Shown here: positions 14,503-22,613 of the stretch, one piece after another | Layout of the letters: the number at the start of each line of letters is the position of its first letter | Numbering within the stretch: the stretch's first letter is position 1 | Translations under genes and position numbers: made by a program | The notes under the pieces: model-generated | What the model was told of the DNA's origin: nothing | Seen by the model: the letters and a program-made list of their open reading frames with translations, nothing else | Database searches by the model: none | Origin: UBA3064 sp016868095 | Lineage (GTDB): Bacteria; Pseudomonadota; Gammaproteobacteria; Burkholderiales; Burkholderiaceae_E | Length of the DNA: 46,124 nucleotides | NCBI GenBank assembly: GCA_041175665.1 | Contig: JBEDEM010000004.1 | Span: 1 to 46,124 of the forward strand | Direction of reading: 5' to 3'

Positions 14503-16729
14503 GGATAGTGAGAACAGTGGTACCTCGGCAAGCAAGCCTAGAACCGCAAAGCGAAAAGCCACGCCGCAAGCCGGCAAGGCACGCACAACAGGCGCAAGGC
14601 TAGCGGGTGCTGGCCAGAAGGGCAAATCGAGCCTTCAACAAAGCATTCGCGCGCGACAAGATCCCTTTGTAAATCGCGAGCTGTCCTTGCTCGCTTTCAA
14701 CGAACGAGTACTAGCTCAAGCCGAAGATACGAAGGTGCCTTTGCTCGAGCGACTGCGTTATCTCACGATTGTTTCGAACAATCTCGATGAATTCTTTGAG
14801 ATTCGGGTTGCTGAGCTTAAGCAACTCGCAGAAAGTCCGAGTGCAAGCTTGGAGATCTTGCAAACCCTCGCTGCCGTACAGCTTCGCGCGCGAGCGCTCG
14901 TACGCCGGCAGTATGGACTCTTGAACCGAGAACTCCTGCCACGTTTGCGCGAGCAAGGTGTTGTGATTCACTTAAGCGAAGAGTGGAACCCAAGCCAGCG
15001 CGAGTGGGCAGAGCAATTTTTTCACAGTGAGGTCGAGCCGCTTTTAACGCCAATTGCGCTTGACCCAGTTCACCCGTTTCCGCGCGTGCTCAATAAGTCA
15101 TTGAATTTTGTTGTCGATTTGGATGGTCGCGACGCTTTCGGTCGCGATGTTCATATTGCTATTGTGCAGGCACCAAGAGCCTTGCCAAGGGTCTTGCCAG
15201 TCCCCAAGGAAATCTCTGGGCATCCTCATGGCTTGATGCTGCTCACTTCGGTGGTTCAAGGCTTTATGCATCGACTTTTTCCGGGGCTTAAGGTTGTGAG
15301 TTCACATCAGTTCCGGGTCACGCGAAATAGTGATTTGTATGTTGATGATGAAGAAGTCACCGATCTAAAGGCGGCTTTGCAAGATGAACTCGTACAACGT
15401 CACTTTGGTGATGCGGTCAGGATCGAGGTTTCAGCGGCTTGTCCTGAACCCTTAAAACAGCGTTTGCGTGGCGAGTTCAAACTCGAACTCGAAGACCTTT
15501 ATCCGGTGGAAGGCCCCGTCAATTTGGTTCGATTGCAGCAGGTAATCGAACTCGTTGATCGGCCTGATATGAAATTTGCATCGTTCCAGCCTGCATGGCC
15601 CAAAACAGTCTCGGCAAGTCGCAATCAGCTCTTTGATGCGATTCGCGAAGGCGATTTGCTTTTGCATCATCCCTACGAAAGCTTTGAGCCTGTTCAGCGG
15701 TTTTTGAGCAGTGCTGCAACCGATCCACATGTTGTAGCGATTAAGCAAACCGTGTATCGAACTGGTGCAGACTCCGTGCTGATGGCTTCATTAATTGAAG
15801 CGGCGCGTCGAGGCAAGGAAGTCACCGTTGTCCTAGAGTTAATGGCGCGTTTCGACGAAGAAACAAATATGCAATGGGCTTCGCGCCTTGAGGCGGTCGG
15901 TGCCCATGTGGTCTATGGTGTGGTTGGCCACAAAACCCACGCTAAGATGGCGATGGTGATTCGGCGTGAGGGCCGGCAACTTGTTCGCTATGTCCATCTT
16001 GGTACCGGTAACTACCACCCAAGGACAGCAAAGGTTTATGAAGACTTCGGCCTTCTCACTGCACATCCCGGGATGTGCGCAGATGTGCATGAAGTTTTCC
16101 GAAGACTCACTGGTTTGGGGCAGGCCGAAACGCTAAGGCATTTGGCACAGGCGCCATTTACCTTGATGCCCATGGTGCTCGATTCGATTGCCCGCGAGAT
16201 CAAGCATGCGCGCGAGGGCAAAAAGGCAATGGTTCGGGCGAAGCTAAACGCCTTGATTGATCCTGAGGTGATCGAGGCCTTGTATGAAGCGAGTCAGGCT
16301 GGTGTTGAGGTCGAGTTGATTATTCGAGGTGTGTGCGCCTTGAGGCCTGGTGTGAAGGGCCTTTCAGAAAATATTCGGGTTTACTCGGTTATTGGTCGAT
16401 TTTTAGAACATAGTCGAATCTATTATTTTTATAATGATGGTGTCGATGATGTATGGCTATCGTCAGCTGACTGGATGCAACGTAATTTGAGAAGACGCGT
16501 TGAAATCGCCTTTCCCATACTCGATTCGGCTGCTAAGAGGCGCGTGATTGATGAGGGTTTGCTTGTTCATTTCGATGAAAATCCGAGTGCCTGGGAGATG
16601 GATGCAGACGGTGACTATCAACGCCAGACGCAAGACGGACCGACCGATGCTTTGCGGTTGATACGGGGTTCGCAAAGCGAATCGCAAAACCAATTGCTAA
16701 AACGATTAAGTGAATTTAACGAAACTTGA
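14501..16729 (+). CDS. ppk: Polyphosphate kinase PPK1
   Basis: Makes polyphosphate from ATP reversibly. The 742-residue protein has a basic, low-complexity leader (about 1-50), then the conserved RELSLLAFNERVLAQA, the four-domain PPK1 body, and two phospholipase-D-like catalytic domains with the autophosphorylated histidine in GHKTHAKMAMVIRR and the second conserved histidine region GTGNYHPRTAKVYEDFG. ATG 14501 is supported by GAGGAG 9 bases upstream. The gene starts inside the overlapping CATG shared with ppx, so its promoter must lie in the ppx coding region. Confidence 0.97.
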   Translation: MDSENSGTSASKPRTAKRKATPQAGKARTTGARLAGAGQKGKSSLQQSIRARQDPFVNRELSLLAFNERVLAQAEDTKVPLLERLRYLTIVSNNLDEFFEIRVAELKQLAESPSASLEILQTLAAVQLRARALVRRQYGLLNRELLPRLREQGVVIHLSEEWNPSQREWAEQFFHSEVEPLLTPIALDPVHPFPRVLNKSLNFVVDLDGRDAFGRDVHIAIVQAPRALPRVLPVPKEISGHPHGLMLLTSVVQGFMHRLFPGLKVVSSHQFRVTRNSDLYVDDEEVTDLKAALQDELVQRHFGDAVRIEVSAACPEPLKQRLRGEFKLELEDLYPVEGPVNLVRLQQVIELVDRPDMKFASFQPAWPKTVSASRNQLFDAIREGDLLLHHPYESFEPVQRFLSSAATDPHVVAIKQTVYRTGADSVLMASLIEAARRGKEVTVVLELMARFDEETNMQWASRLEAVGAHVVYGVVGHKTHAKMAMVIRREGRQLVRYVHLGTGNYHPRTAKVYEDFGLLTAHPGMCADVHEVFRRLTGLGQAETLRHLAQAPFTLMPMVLDSIAREIKHAREGKKAMVRAKLNALIDPEVIEALYEASQAGVEVELIIRGVCALRPGVKGLSENIRVYSVIGRFLEHSRIYYFYNDGVDDVWLSSADWMQRNLRRRVEIAFPILDSAAKRRVIDEGLLVHFDENPSAWEMDADGDYQRQTQDGPTDALRLIRGSQSESQNQLLKRLSEFNET

Positions 16730-16836
16730 GGCAGCGATTGTCTTCGCTGTATGTTGGTTTGTCGCAACCAAAGCTTGAGCATCAGACTAAGGTTTGATAG
16801 AAAGTTACTTCGATCTGCTAAGTTCCGATCTAAATC

Positions 16837-17241
16837 ATGAAAGCTTTTTCTTTATTGCAAGGCAAAAATCTTGCCGGGCTGGGTGCCTCACTCACCCCGG
16901 CTTTAGCCTTTGCCTCCGAAGCAGCCTTCAACCCACTCGAGTGGGCGGGCGGCATTTTGGTGATTGGGCTTGTCGTGGTTTCGGTCGGTTTTATCGCGGA
17001 AGCGTCGGGTGAGGCGCTTGACGCTGGGCTAAAAGCTGTGGGTTATCAAAAGAAGCCTTCGCGCGAAGAAGTGATCAAGCGAGAAGAGGCCTTGCGCAAA
17101 GAAGGTGCCAAAGCTGAAGCTGCCAAACACGCACCTGCAGTCCCTGCTGTGGCAACCACCTCCGCGCTTGAGCAATTGCAACTTGCACAGGCCGCGCAGG
17201 GCGAGGGCGAGGACCTCGAACCCATCGACGATAAGGCCTAG
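16837..17241 (+). CDS. Hypothetical single-span membrane protein
   Basis: I do not recognise a family. The 134 residues start with a possible signal or re-entrant segment (about 10-27), then a clear membrane helix (about 38-55, GGILVIGLVVVSVGFIAEA), then a charged helix rich in Lys/Glu/Ala (KKPSREEVIKREEALRKEGAKAEAAK) that may form a coiled coil, and an acidic tail (EGEDLEPIDDKA). No ribosome binding site is obvious before ATG 16837. It lies between ppk and the PIN/HTH pair. Codon use is like that of its neighbours and the long open frame supports a real gene. No function is proposed. Confidence 0.6.
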   Translation: MKAFSLLQGKNLAGLGASLTPALAFASEAAFNPLEWAGGILVIGLVVVSVGFIAEASGEALDAGLKAVGYQKKPSREEVIKREEALRKEGAKAEAAKHAPAVPAVATTSALEQLQLAQAAQGEGEDLEPIDDKA

Positions 17242-17475
17242 AAAATAGTCTTCGTTAAGTCCTTGAGGATATCGGCCGGCACGAGGGGCAATCGGTTCTG
17301 CAGAATATGGGCTCCCTGAATTGAGAAGGTCATGAACAGCCTTCAGCCATTGATTCAAAGATGCCCTACGCCAATATATGTCGATCTAGCTTAAAGTCAT
17401 CAAGGGTCAGCTTATATGCTTCTGGGCAGAACGCGCATCGGCAATGGCGCTCTGCTCAAGGTCGACTTCTGAAAG

Positions 17476-18057
17476 CTAGATCAGCTCGATCCTTTCCTTC
17501 AGGCGCTGCGCGGTCAGCAGCAACTTGTTTTTCTCAAAGACGGCGCAAAAGTCATCCGGTTCTGCCTTGGGGTTTCCCCATCGCAAACGCATCGCCTTGA
17601 ATGCAGCCAAGGCCTGGTATTCATCCAGGTCTAATTGGTTACTGATGAATTTATCCGTATCGATGACCTCGATACCGTACTGATTAACGATTGCTTCATC
17701 AAAACCGCGCTTGTCGTCGGTAACGATGCAATCGGCGTGACCGACAATCGCAGCGGCAAGAACATGCCGATCATCCTTATCCGGTAATTGCAGGCTTGGC
17801 TCAATCGTTGCGATACCGTCTTCGCACACTTCCCAATCAGGAACGGCGAGCCGCATTTGCTCCTGACGGTTAGTAATCTGTTGTTGCTTATCGGGTAATT
17901 TCTGGTTGAGGTGACCCATCCACTCATCTTCGATACGCCGACTCCACTTTGCAGCAAACAACCCCCGAGTGCATAAAGACATCAGAGCATCCGTCTTCAA
18001 CATTCCAAAAAAGACGCATGCATCGATAATTGCGGTGTAACGGACGTGGCCAGCCAT
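17476..18057 (-). CDS. PIN-domain nuclease, likely toxin of a toxin-antitoxin pair
   Basis: PIN domains are Mg-dependent RNases; many act as toxins. This 193-residue protein carries the expected acidic residues: Asp12 in AIIDACVFFG, Glu45 in RRIEDEWMGH, Asp95/Asp96 in LPDKDDRHVLAAAI and Asp114/115 in CIVTDDKRGFDE. It is longer than VapC (about 130), with a C-terminal helical extension, and resembles the PIN_3 group paired with HTH partners. Its ATG shares a base with the TGA of the HTH gene (TGATG), indicating coupled translation. Toxicity is inferred from family and arrangement. Confidence 0.85.
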   Translation of the reverse strand: MAGHVRYTAIIDACVFFGMLKTDALMSLCTRGLFAAKWSRRIEDEWMGHLNQKLPDKQQQITNRQEQMRLAVPDWEVCEDGIATIEPSLQLPDKDDRHVLAAAIVGHADCIVTDDKRGFDEAIVNQYGIEVIDTDKFISNQLDLDEYQALAAFKAMRLRWGNPKAEPDDFCAVFEKNKLLLTAQRLKERIELI

Positions 18058-18524
18058 CAGTAATCGCCGAGTTCAACGGACAACTTCGACAAATTCTCCA
18101 AGGCTGCCTCATGGCCTGCATGCATACTTTCTGCGTATTCAATCAGGTCGCTGAGCAAAACCCTGCGGTGAGACCCGACCTTGCGATGGGGAATCCGCCC
18201 AGCGTCGATCTCCTTAATTACGAAGGGGCGGGAAACATTAAGAAAATTTGCCGCCTCTACTGTCGTGAGCTCCTGCTTTTCAGGCATCAGTGCGATCGGC
18301 CGCCCCTCGCTCATCAGGCCCAGCAACTGGCCGATAAGGCGTAGGGACGCCGGGGGGAGTTCAATCGGGGGAAGGTCTCCAGCTTCGCTCTCGAGTTTAA
18401 TTTTTACCGCCTTGGATCGATCCAAAGCCTCCATGATGCAGCGCTGCGCAACACGCGCCAACTCCATATCTTGCCTAGATGGAGAGGCAGCAACCGACTC
18501 TCGTTCTCTCTTCAAAGCAGTCAT
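18057..18524 (-). CDS. Excisionase-type HTH protein, likely antitoxin
   Basis: A 155-residue protein with a helical N-terminal part and a MerR/excisionase-like winged HTH at about 84-130 (ELTTVEAANFLNVSRPFVIKE then IPHRKVGSHRRVLLSDLIEY). Upstream genes of this type accompany PIN_3 nucleases and are taken to be antitoxins that bind their own promoter. ATG 18524 is supported by CGGAG 9 bases upstream; an in-frame GTG/ATG extension to 18551 would lie within the promoter-operator zone. The C-terminal tail after the HTH may be the toxin-binding part (inference). Confidence 0.83.
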   Translation of the reverse strand: MTALKRERESVAASPSRQDMELARVAQRCIMEALDRSKAVKIKLESEAGDLPPIELPPASLRLIGQLLGLMSEGRPIALMPEKQELTTVEAANFLNVSRPFVIKEIDAGRIPHRKVGSHRRVLLSDLIEYAESMHAGHEAALENLSKLSVELGDY

Positions 18525-18550
18525 TTTGTAATACTCCGTAGAGCCCCCCA

Positions 18551-18590
18551 TCTATGCGGGGGAAAGTGGCCCAATGTGGGCAAATGTGGC
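18551..18590 (-). promoter_or_regulatory. Four 10-bp-phased direct repeats, candidate operator of the HTH/PIN pair
   Basis: On the plus strand, consecutive 10-base units read tctatGCGGg, ggaaaGTGGc, ccaatGTGGg and caaatGTGGc, giving GTGG (or GCGG) every 10 bases at 18556, 18566, 18576 and 18586. This places the same bases on one face of the helix. The array lies 27-66 bases before the HTH gene, just downstream of the predicted -10, where a repressor would block transcription. That the HTH protein binds it is inference. Confidence 0.6.
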
Positions 18591-18618
18591 TATACGTGTA
18601 TTAAACGCAATAAGTGAA
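18589..18618 (-). promoter_or_regulatory. Candidate promoter of the HTH/PIN operon
   Basis: On the minus strand TTCACT (18618-18613) and TATAGC (18594-18589) are separated by 18 bases; each matches four of six sigma-70 consensus positions. It would start transcription inside the phased repeat array, about 55-60 bases before the HTH start codon. Moderate support only. Confidence 0.4.
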
Positions 18619-18795
18619 TTAAATCCAAGTGGGTGTTGCGTGGCCATCCCTATTGGCTGTCTCTTTGGGCTTTAGCGCCCGAAGAGCGAGGTCACTTACC
18701 CCACGTTTTGGGGCGCGTTCAGGGGCAGGGCTGGGGGCATCTTCATTGCCTTGAAACCCGCTCTCTGTCTTGTTCTTGCTGTTAGTGTGGCGCAT
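18619..18795 (-). pseudogene. Possible N-terminal remnant of a tyrosine integrase
   Basis: A 58-residue open frame that ends RGVSDLALRALKPKETANRD plus ten more residues. The stretch VSDLALRALKPKE resembles the opening of the DUF4102 arm-binding domain of phage/island integrases (pattern LTDxAIRALKPKxKPYKL), but the expected following DGGGLYL motif and the rest of the enzyme (about 350 residues) are absent. It is read as a truncated integrase left at the edge of the PIN/HTH patch. No further gene is visible from 18796 to 18955. It could also be a chance frame. Confidence 0.4.
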
Positions 18796-18955
18796 GAAAT
18801 CTCTGGCTTAATGGGGCTGCTCATCTCGATGCCCCCGATCATGCCCCTCGTCAACACTACGTCAATACCTCTCCGTGAACGCCGGTGAATCAGTAAGCAA
18901 TTGTTTTCATGCGAAATAATCTGCTACTCGAACACAGACGAGCATTGATTTTTAT

Positions 18956-20050
18956 TTAGACATTAAACCGAAAGTGCATCACATCACCGTCTTTAACCGG
19001 GTAGTCCTTGCCCTCTAAGCGCATCTTCCCAGCCTCTTTGGCGCCGCTTTCGCCCTTGTAGTGCACGAAGTCTGCATAGGCAATGGTTTCGGCGCGAATA
19101 AAGCCGCGTTCGAAATCGGTGTGAATGACCCCCGCGGCCTGAGGAGCGGTATAGCCCTTACGAATCGTCCAGGCGCGGACTTCTTTCACACCTGCCGTGA
19201 AGTAAGTTTGCAGCCCTAGCAGGTTGAAGGCCGCACGAATCACCCGGTTAAGCCCAGGTTCTGTCATACCCATATCGGCGAGAAACACCGTCTTGTCTTC
19301 ATCGCTCATATCGGCAATCTCAGCTTCGATTGCCGCACAAATAGGTACGACGACCGAGCCCTCTGACTGAGCAAGTGCCATGACGCGTTCAAGATGCGGG
19401 TTGTCCTTAAAGCCATCATCTCTGACATTGGCTACATACATCGTTGGTTTTGCAGTGATCAGACAAAGCGGCTTGAGTAGGGCCTTTTCCTCATCATAAA
19501 GGTCAATAGAGCGCACGGGCTTGGCCTCATTGAGCACGGGCAGGCACTTTTCAAGCACTTGTACGAGTCGCATGGCTTCTTTATCGCCACCTGAGCGTGC
19601 GACTTTGGCGTAGCGAAGCAAAGCCTTGTCGACGGTTGCCATATCTGCGAGCGCAAGCTCGGTATTGATCACTTCGATATCTGATAAAGGATCGACCCGC
19701 CCCGAAACATGCACAACATTGTTGTCTTCAAAGCAGCGCACCACATGAACCACTGCATCGGTTTCGCGGATATTGGCAAGAAACTGATTGCCCAAGCCCT
19801 CGCCCTTGCTTGCGCCAGCAACCAGGCCAGCGATGTCGACAAACTCAACCGTGGCCGGTAAAACCCGCTCGGGCTTTACGATGCTAGCGAGTGCTTCTAA
19901 GCGCTCATCGGGTACTTCTACGATGCCCACATTGGGTTCAATCGTGCAAAAGGGGTAGTTTTCCGCGGCGATACCCGCCTTGGTAAGCGCATTAAAAAGC
20001 GTGGACTTACCAACGTTTGGTAGTCCGACGATCCCACATTGAAGAGCCAT
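18956..20050 (-). CDS. ychF: Ribosome-associated ATPase/GTPase YchF (OLA1 family)
   Basis: An Obg-related P-loop NTPase, universally conserved, binding the ribosome and preferring ATP in studied members. The 364 residues show MALQCGIVGLPNVGKSTLFNALT at the N-terminus, DIAGLVAGASKGEGLGNQFL (G3 region), the altered specificity motif NVRD in place of NKxD, a coiled-coil middle and the C-terminal TGS domain ending GDVMHFRFNV. Length is exactly that of the family. The usual partner pth lies further upstream, separated here by the 5'-nucleotidase and deacylase genes. Confidence 0.97.
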   Translation of the reverse strand: MALQCGIVGLPNVGKSTLFNALTKAGIAAENYPFCTIEPNVGIVEVPDERLEALASIVKPERVLPATVEFVDIAGLVAGASKGEGLGNQFLANIRETDAVVHVVRCFEDNNVVHVSGRVDPLSDIEVINTELALADMATVDKALLRYAKVARSGGDKEAMRLVQVLEKCLPVLNEAKPVRSIDLYDEEKALLKPLCLITAKPTMYVANVRDDGFKDNPHLERVMALAQSEGSVVVPICAAIEAEIADMSDEDKTVFLADMGMTEPGLNRVIRAAFNLLGLQTYFTAGVKEVRAWTIRKGYTAPQAAGVIHTDFERGFIRAETIAYADFVHYKGESGAKEAGKMRLEGKDYPVKDGDVMHFRFNV

Positions 20051-20112
20051 AAAGCCTGCTTTCTTGTCGAAAAAAATCCATGAGCCGAGCTGCTGAAGTA
20101 TAGTCGTTCATC

Positions 20113-21045
20113 ATGGTTAGCTTAGATAACAAGTTAGTCGTTGCCTTATCGTCGAGGGCGGTGTTTGACTTCGAGGAAGAAAATCGCATCTTCGAACAAA
20201 GCGATGACCGCGCTTATCGTGCACTCCAACGCGAACGCCTTGATAAGGCTGCTAAGCCTGGCGTGGCCTTTGCCTTGGTCAGAAAACTGCTCGCCTTCGA
20301 TCCTGATCAAACGCCGGATGCGCAAAGGCGGGTCGAAGTCGTGGTGGTCTCGCGCAACGATCCTGTTTCAGGGATGCGGGTTTTCCGCTCGGCGCAGCAA
20401 ATGGGCTTGCGCCTTGAGCGAGGTGTTTTTACCAGAGGCAGAAGGCCCTGGCCTTATCTTGAGCCCTTAAAGGCCAACCTCTTTTTGTCGGCCAACGAGC
20501 AAGATGTGCGTGAAGCGCTTGAAGCTGGTTTCCCGGCTGCGCGGGTTTTCCCGAGTTCAGTACAAGCCTCGGTGGCCCATCCCGATGAATTGCGGATTGC
20601 CTTTGATGGTGATGCCGTGCTGTTTTCCGATGAAAGCGAGCAGGTTTTTCAACGCGAGGGTTTGGGTGCCTTTCAGGCCCATGAGCGTGAACATGCTGCG
20701 CGTCCGCTTCCGGGTGGACCCTTTAAGCCCTTATTAGAAGCACTCCATCGCTTGCAAGCATATGGTCATAGCGCCATGCGCGTGCGAACAGCGCTGGTCA
20801 CAGCGCGTAGTGCACCTGCCCACGAGCGGGCTATTCGCACATTGCTCGACTGGGGCGTTGAGGTGGATGAAGCGATGTTTTTGGGTGGTCTCGACAAAGG
20901 CGGCTTTTTGAAGGCTTTTGAACCGGACTTCTTTTTTGATGACCAAACAGGTCATTGCGAGTCGGCTGCCCGGGTTGCGCCTGCCGGGCATGTGATTTCG
21001 GGTGTTGCAAATCGGAAGAAAAGCGACAAGGCTAATGAAAGCTGA
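20113..21045 (+). CDS. Cytosolic 5'-nucleotidase (NT5C1-like family)
   Basis: A 310-residue soluble protein matching the PF06189 5'-nucleotidase family, which dephosphorylates nucleoside monophosphates. Typical stretches are LVVALSSRAVFDFEEENRIFE near the start (an altered HAD-like motif), EVVVVSRNDPVSGMRVF, LFLSANEQDVREAL, RIAFDGDAVLFSDESEQVF and MFLGGLDKGGFLKAFEPDFFFDDQ. It is divergent from ychF with about 60 bases between starts and converges on the deacylase gene. Substrate preference cannot be read from the sequence. Confidence 0.9.
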   Translation: MVSLDNKLVVALSSRAVFDFEEENRIFEQSDDRAYRALQRERLDKAAKPGVAFALVRKLLAFDPDQTPDAQRRVEVVVVSRNDPVSGMRVFRSAQQMGLRLERGVFTRGRRPWPYLEPLKANLFLSANEQDVREALEAGFPAARVFPSSVQASVAHPDELRIAFDGDAVLFSDESEQVFQREGLGAFQAHEREHAARPLPGGPFKPLLEALHRLQAYGHSAMRVRTALVTARSAPAHERAIRTLLDWGVEVDEAMFLGGLDKGGFLKAFEPDFFFDDQTGHCESAARVAPAGHVISGVANRKKSDKANES

Positions 21046-21085
21046 GGTTTGAAGACAGCAAGGCCTTGGTTGAGCCAATGAGCTG

Positions 21086-22612
21086 CTATGAACGCCCGCT
21101 TAACAGTTGGCCGGGCCTTGCAGCGCTGCATCCAGCTGCTACCGCTTCAGCGTGCGCCAAGCGAGCGCCGGTGTATACCCGCTGGCCCGCCACCCAGCAG
21201 GCTTCGATCCCCTGACTAGGTCTTGCGGGATTTTCGTAGTCGGCGACATCGAGTACTTGCTGCGGGTCGAAGAGCACCAGATCGGCAGCAGCGCCAAGGC
21301 AAATCCGCCCGCGTGGTGTAGGTCCGCGGTCGAGTCCAAAACGCGCAGCAGAAAGGCCGGTCATTTTTCGGATCGCCTGTGGCAATGTCAGCAAACCCTT
21401 TTCCCGCACATAGCGACCAAGTACACGCGGAAAGGTTCCCCAAAGGCGCGGATGAGCTTTGCCCTGCAAGGGAATACCGTCCGAACCAATCATCGATTGA
21501 GGATGACTGACAATTCGGTCGACGTCGGCCTCATCCATCGTGAAGTAAACAGCGCCGCTGGGCCCAAGATAATCAGCACATGCACTTGCCGATAAGTTCA
21601 GTTCGGCGCAAAGCTGATCAAAGTCGCGTCCTTCGTACGCAGGAAAGCGTGGGCAAGCGGTGATGATAGTTTTGCGCGATAACTTTGCACGGTCAGCGAG
21701 CAACATGGTCGACGAGGCTTCATAGGGGTAAACATCAAAGCCAAGTTCAATCGATTTGCTTGCTTGCTCAATACGCGCGAGGCTTTGCTTCGATTGCCCA
21801 TGGGCCAAAGGGCCAGCGCATTTGTGGTGCGAGATGATCGTGCGAACACCAAGCCCTTGACCGATTTGAATTGTTTCTTCGATGGATGCCATGAGGCCTT
21901 CGGCTTCATTTCGCATATGGGTGGTAAAAATGCCGCCGCATTCGCACAAAGGGCGCAAGACTTGGGTAATCTCAGACTGAGTTGCAGACGAGGCAGTGGG
22001 GTAGAAGGTGCCTGTGGACGCGCCAGCAGCACCCTCATCAAGGCAGGTCTGCAAAAGTGTTTGCATAGCGCGGATCTCAGCCGGATTCGCTTCGCGATCG
22101 AGCCTATCCATCGTGCATGCCCGTAAGGCCGAGTGCCCAATAAGCATGAGCGCGTGGGTTGCTGCCGGGCTATCCTTGAGCGCTTCAACATAGTCTTTGA
22201 AGTGGCGAAACACGGGCTTTTCGCCGCCAGCAACTAGGCCCAGAGGCATGGGCAACACGCCCTCGGGCAGTGGAGCGATGCTGACGCCACAATTACCGGT
22301 GACCACCGTGGTGACGCCTTGTGAGACTTTAAAGTCCATGGATGGCTGAAGCAAAAGCGCGGCATCGTCATGGGTGTGAACGTCGATAAAGCCAGGGGCC
22401 AGATGCATCGCTTCGCCCTGAACCCGTTCTTTGCCACGCAGGCCCAGAGAGCGCTTTTTGCTTTGACGACGATCGTGTTCGCGATCTAGGCGCTCGCCGT
22501 AATAACGAATTTCTGCGATTCGGCCAGCTTGGATGGCAAGATCAGCGTGTTGGGCAGGCGATCCTAATCCATCGTGAAGCCAGACGTTTTCAATTACGTA
22601 GTCATGGATCAT
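21086..22612 (-). CDS. N-acyl-D-amino-acid deacylase (D-aminoacylase), amidohydrolase family
   Basis: Hydrolyses N-acyl-D-amino acids in studied relatives. The 508-residue protein has the split beta domain and metal-binding barrel: APGFIDVHTHDDAALL, the bridging cysteine region VVTGNCGVSIAPL, TIISHHKCAGP and MIGSDGIPLQGKAHPRLWGTFPRVLGRYV with the catalytic Asp. Between the first beta strands and APGFIDVHTH there is a long basic insert (ERLDREHDRRQSKKRS and onward, about 40-65) that is unusual. It starts one base after the pth stop, so it is probably co-transcribed with rplY and pth, an odd pairing. Confidence 0.88.
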   Translation of the reverse strand: MIHDYVIENVWLHDGLGSPAQHADLAIQAGRIAEIRYYGERLDREHDRRQSKKRSLGLRGKERVQGEAMHLAPGFIDVHTHDDAALLLQPSMDFKVSQGVTTVVTGNCGVSIAPLPEGVLPMPLGLVAGGEKPVFRHFKDYVEALKDSPAATHALMLIGHSALRACTMDRLDREANPAEIRAMQTLLQTCLDEGAAGASTGTFYPTASSATQSEITQVLRPLCECGGIFTTHMRNEAEGLMASIEETIQIGQGLGVRTIISHHKCAGPLAHGQSKQSLARIEQASKSIELGFDVYPYEASSTMLLADRAKLSRKTIITACPRFPAYEGRDFDQLCAELNLSASACADYLGPSGAVYFTMDEADVDRIVSHPQSMIGSDGIPLQGKAHPRLWGTFPRVLGRYVREKGLLTLPQAIRKMTGLSAARFGLDRGPTPRGRICLGAAADLVLFDPQQVLDVADYENPARPSQGIEACWVAGQRVYTGARLAHAEAVAAGCSAARPGQLLSGRS

Positions 22613-22613
22613 G

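Noticed and set aside
17029..17358. Minus-strand open frame of 109 codons between the hypothetical membrane gene and the PIN gene
   Set aside because: Most of it is antisense to the 16837-17241 gene, and it has no recognisable domain or ribosome binding site.
17238..17475. Short minus-strand peptides after the PIN gene, including one of 31 residues starting at 17333 and fragments with LTLDDFKLDRHI, which looked like pieces of a broken gene
   Set aside because: They sit in different frames and I cannot assign any to a family, so I list the stretch as having no supportable gene.
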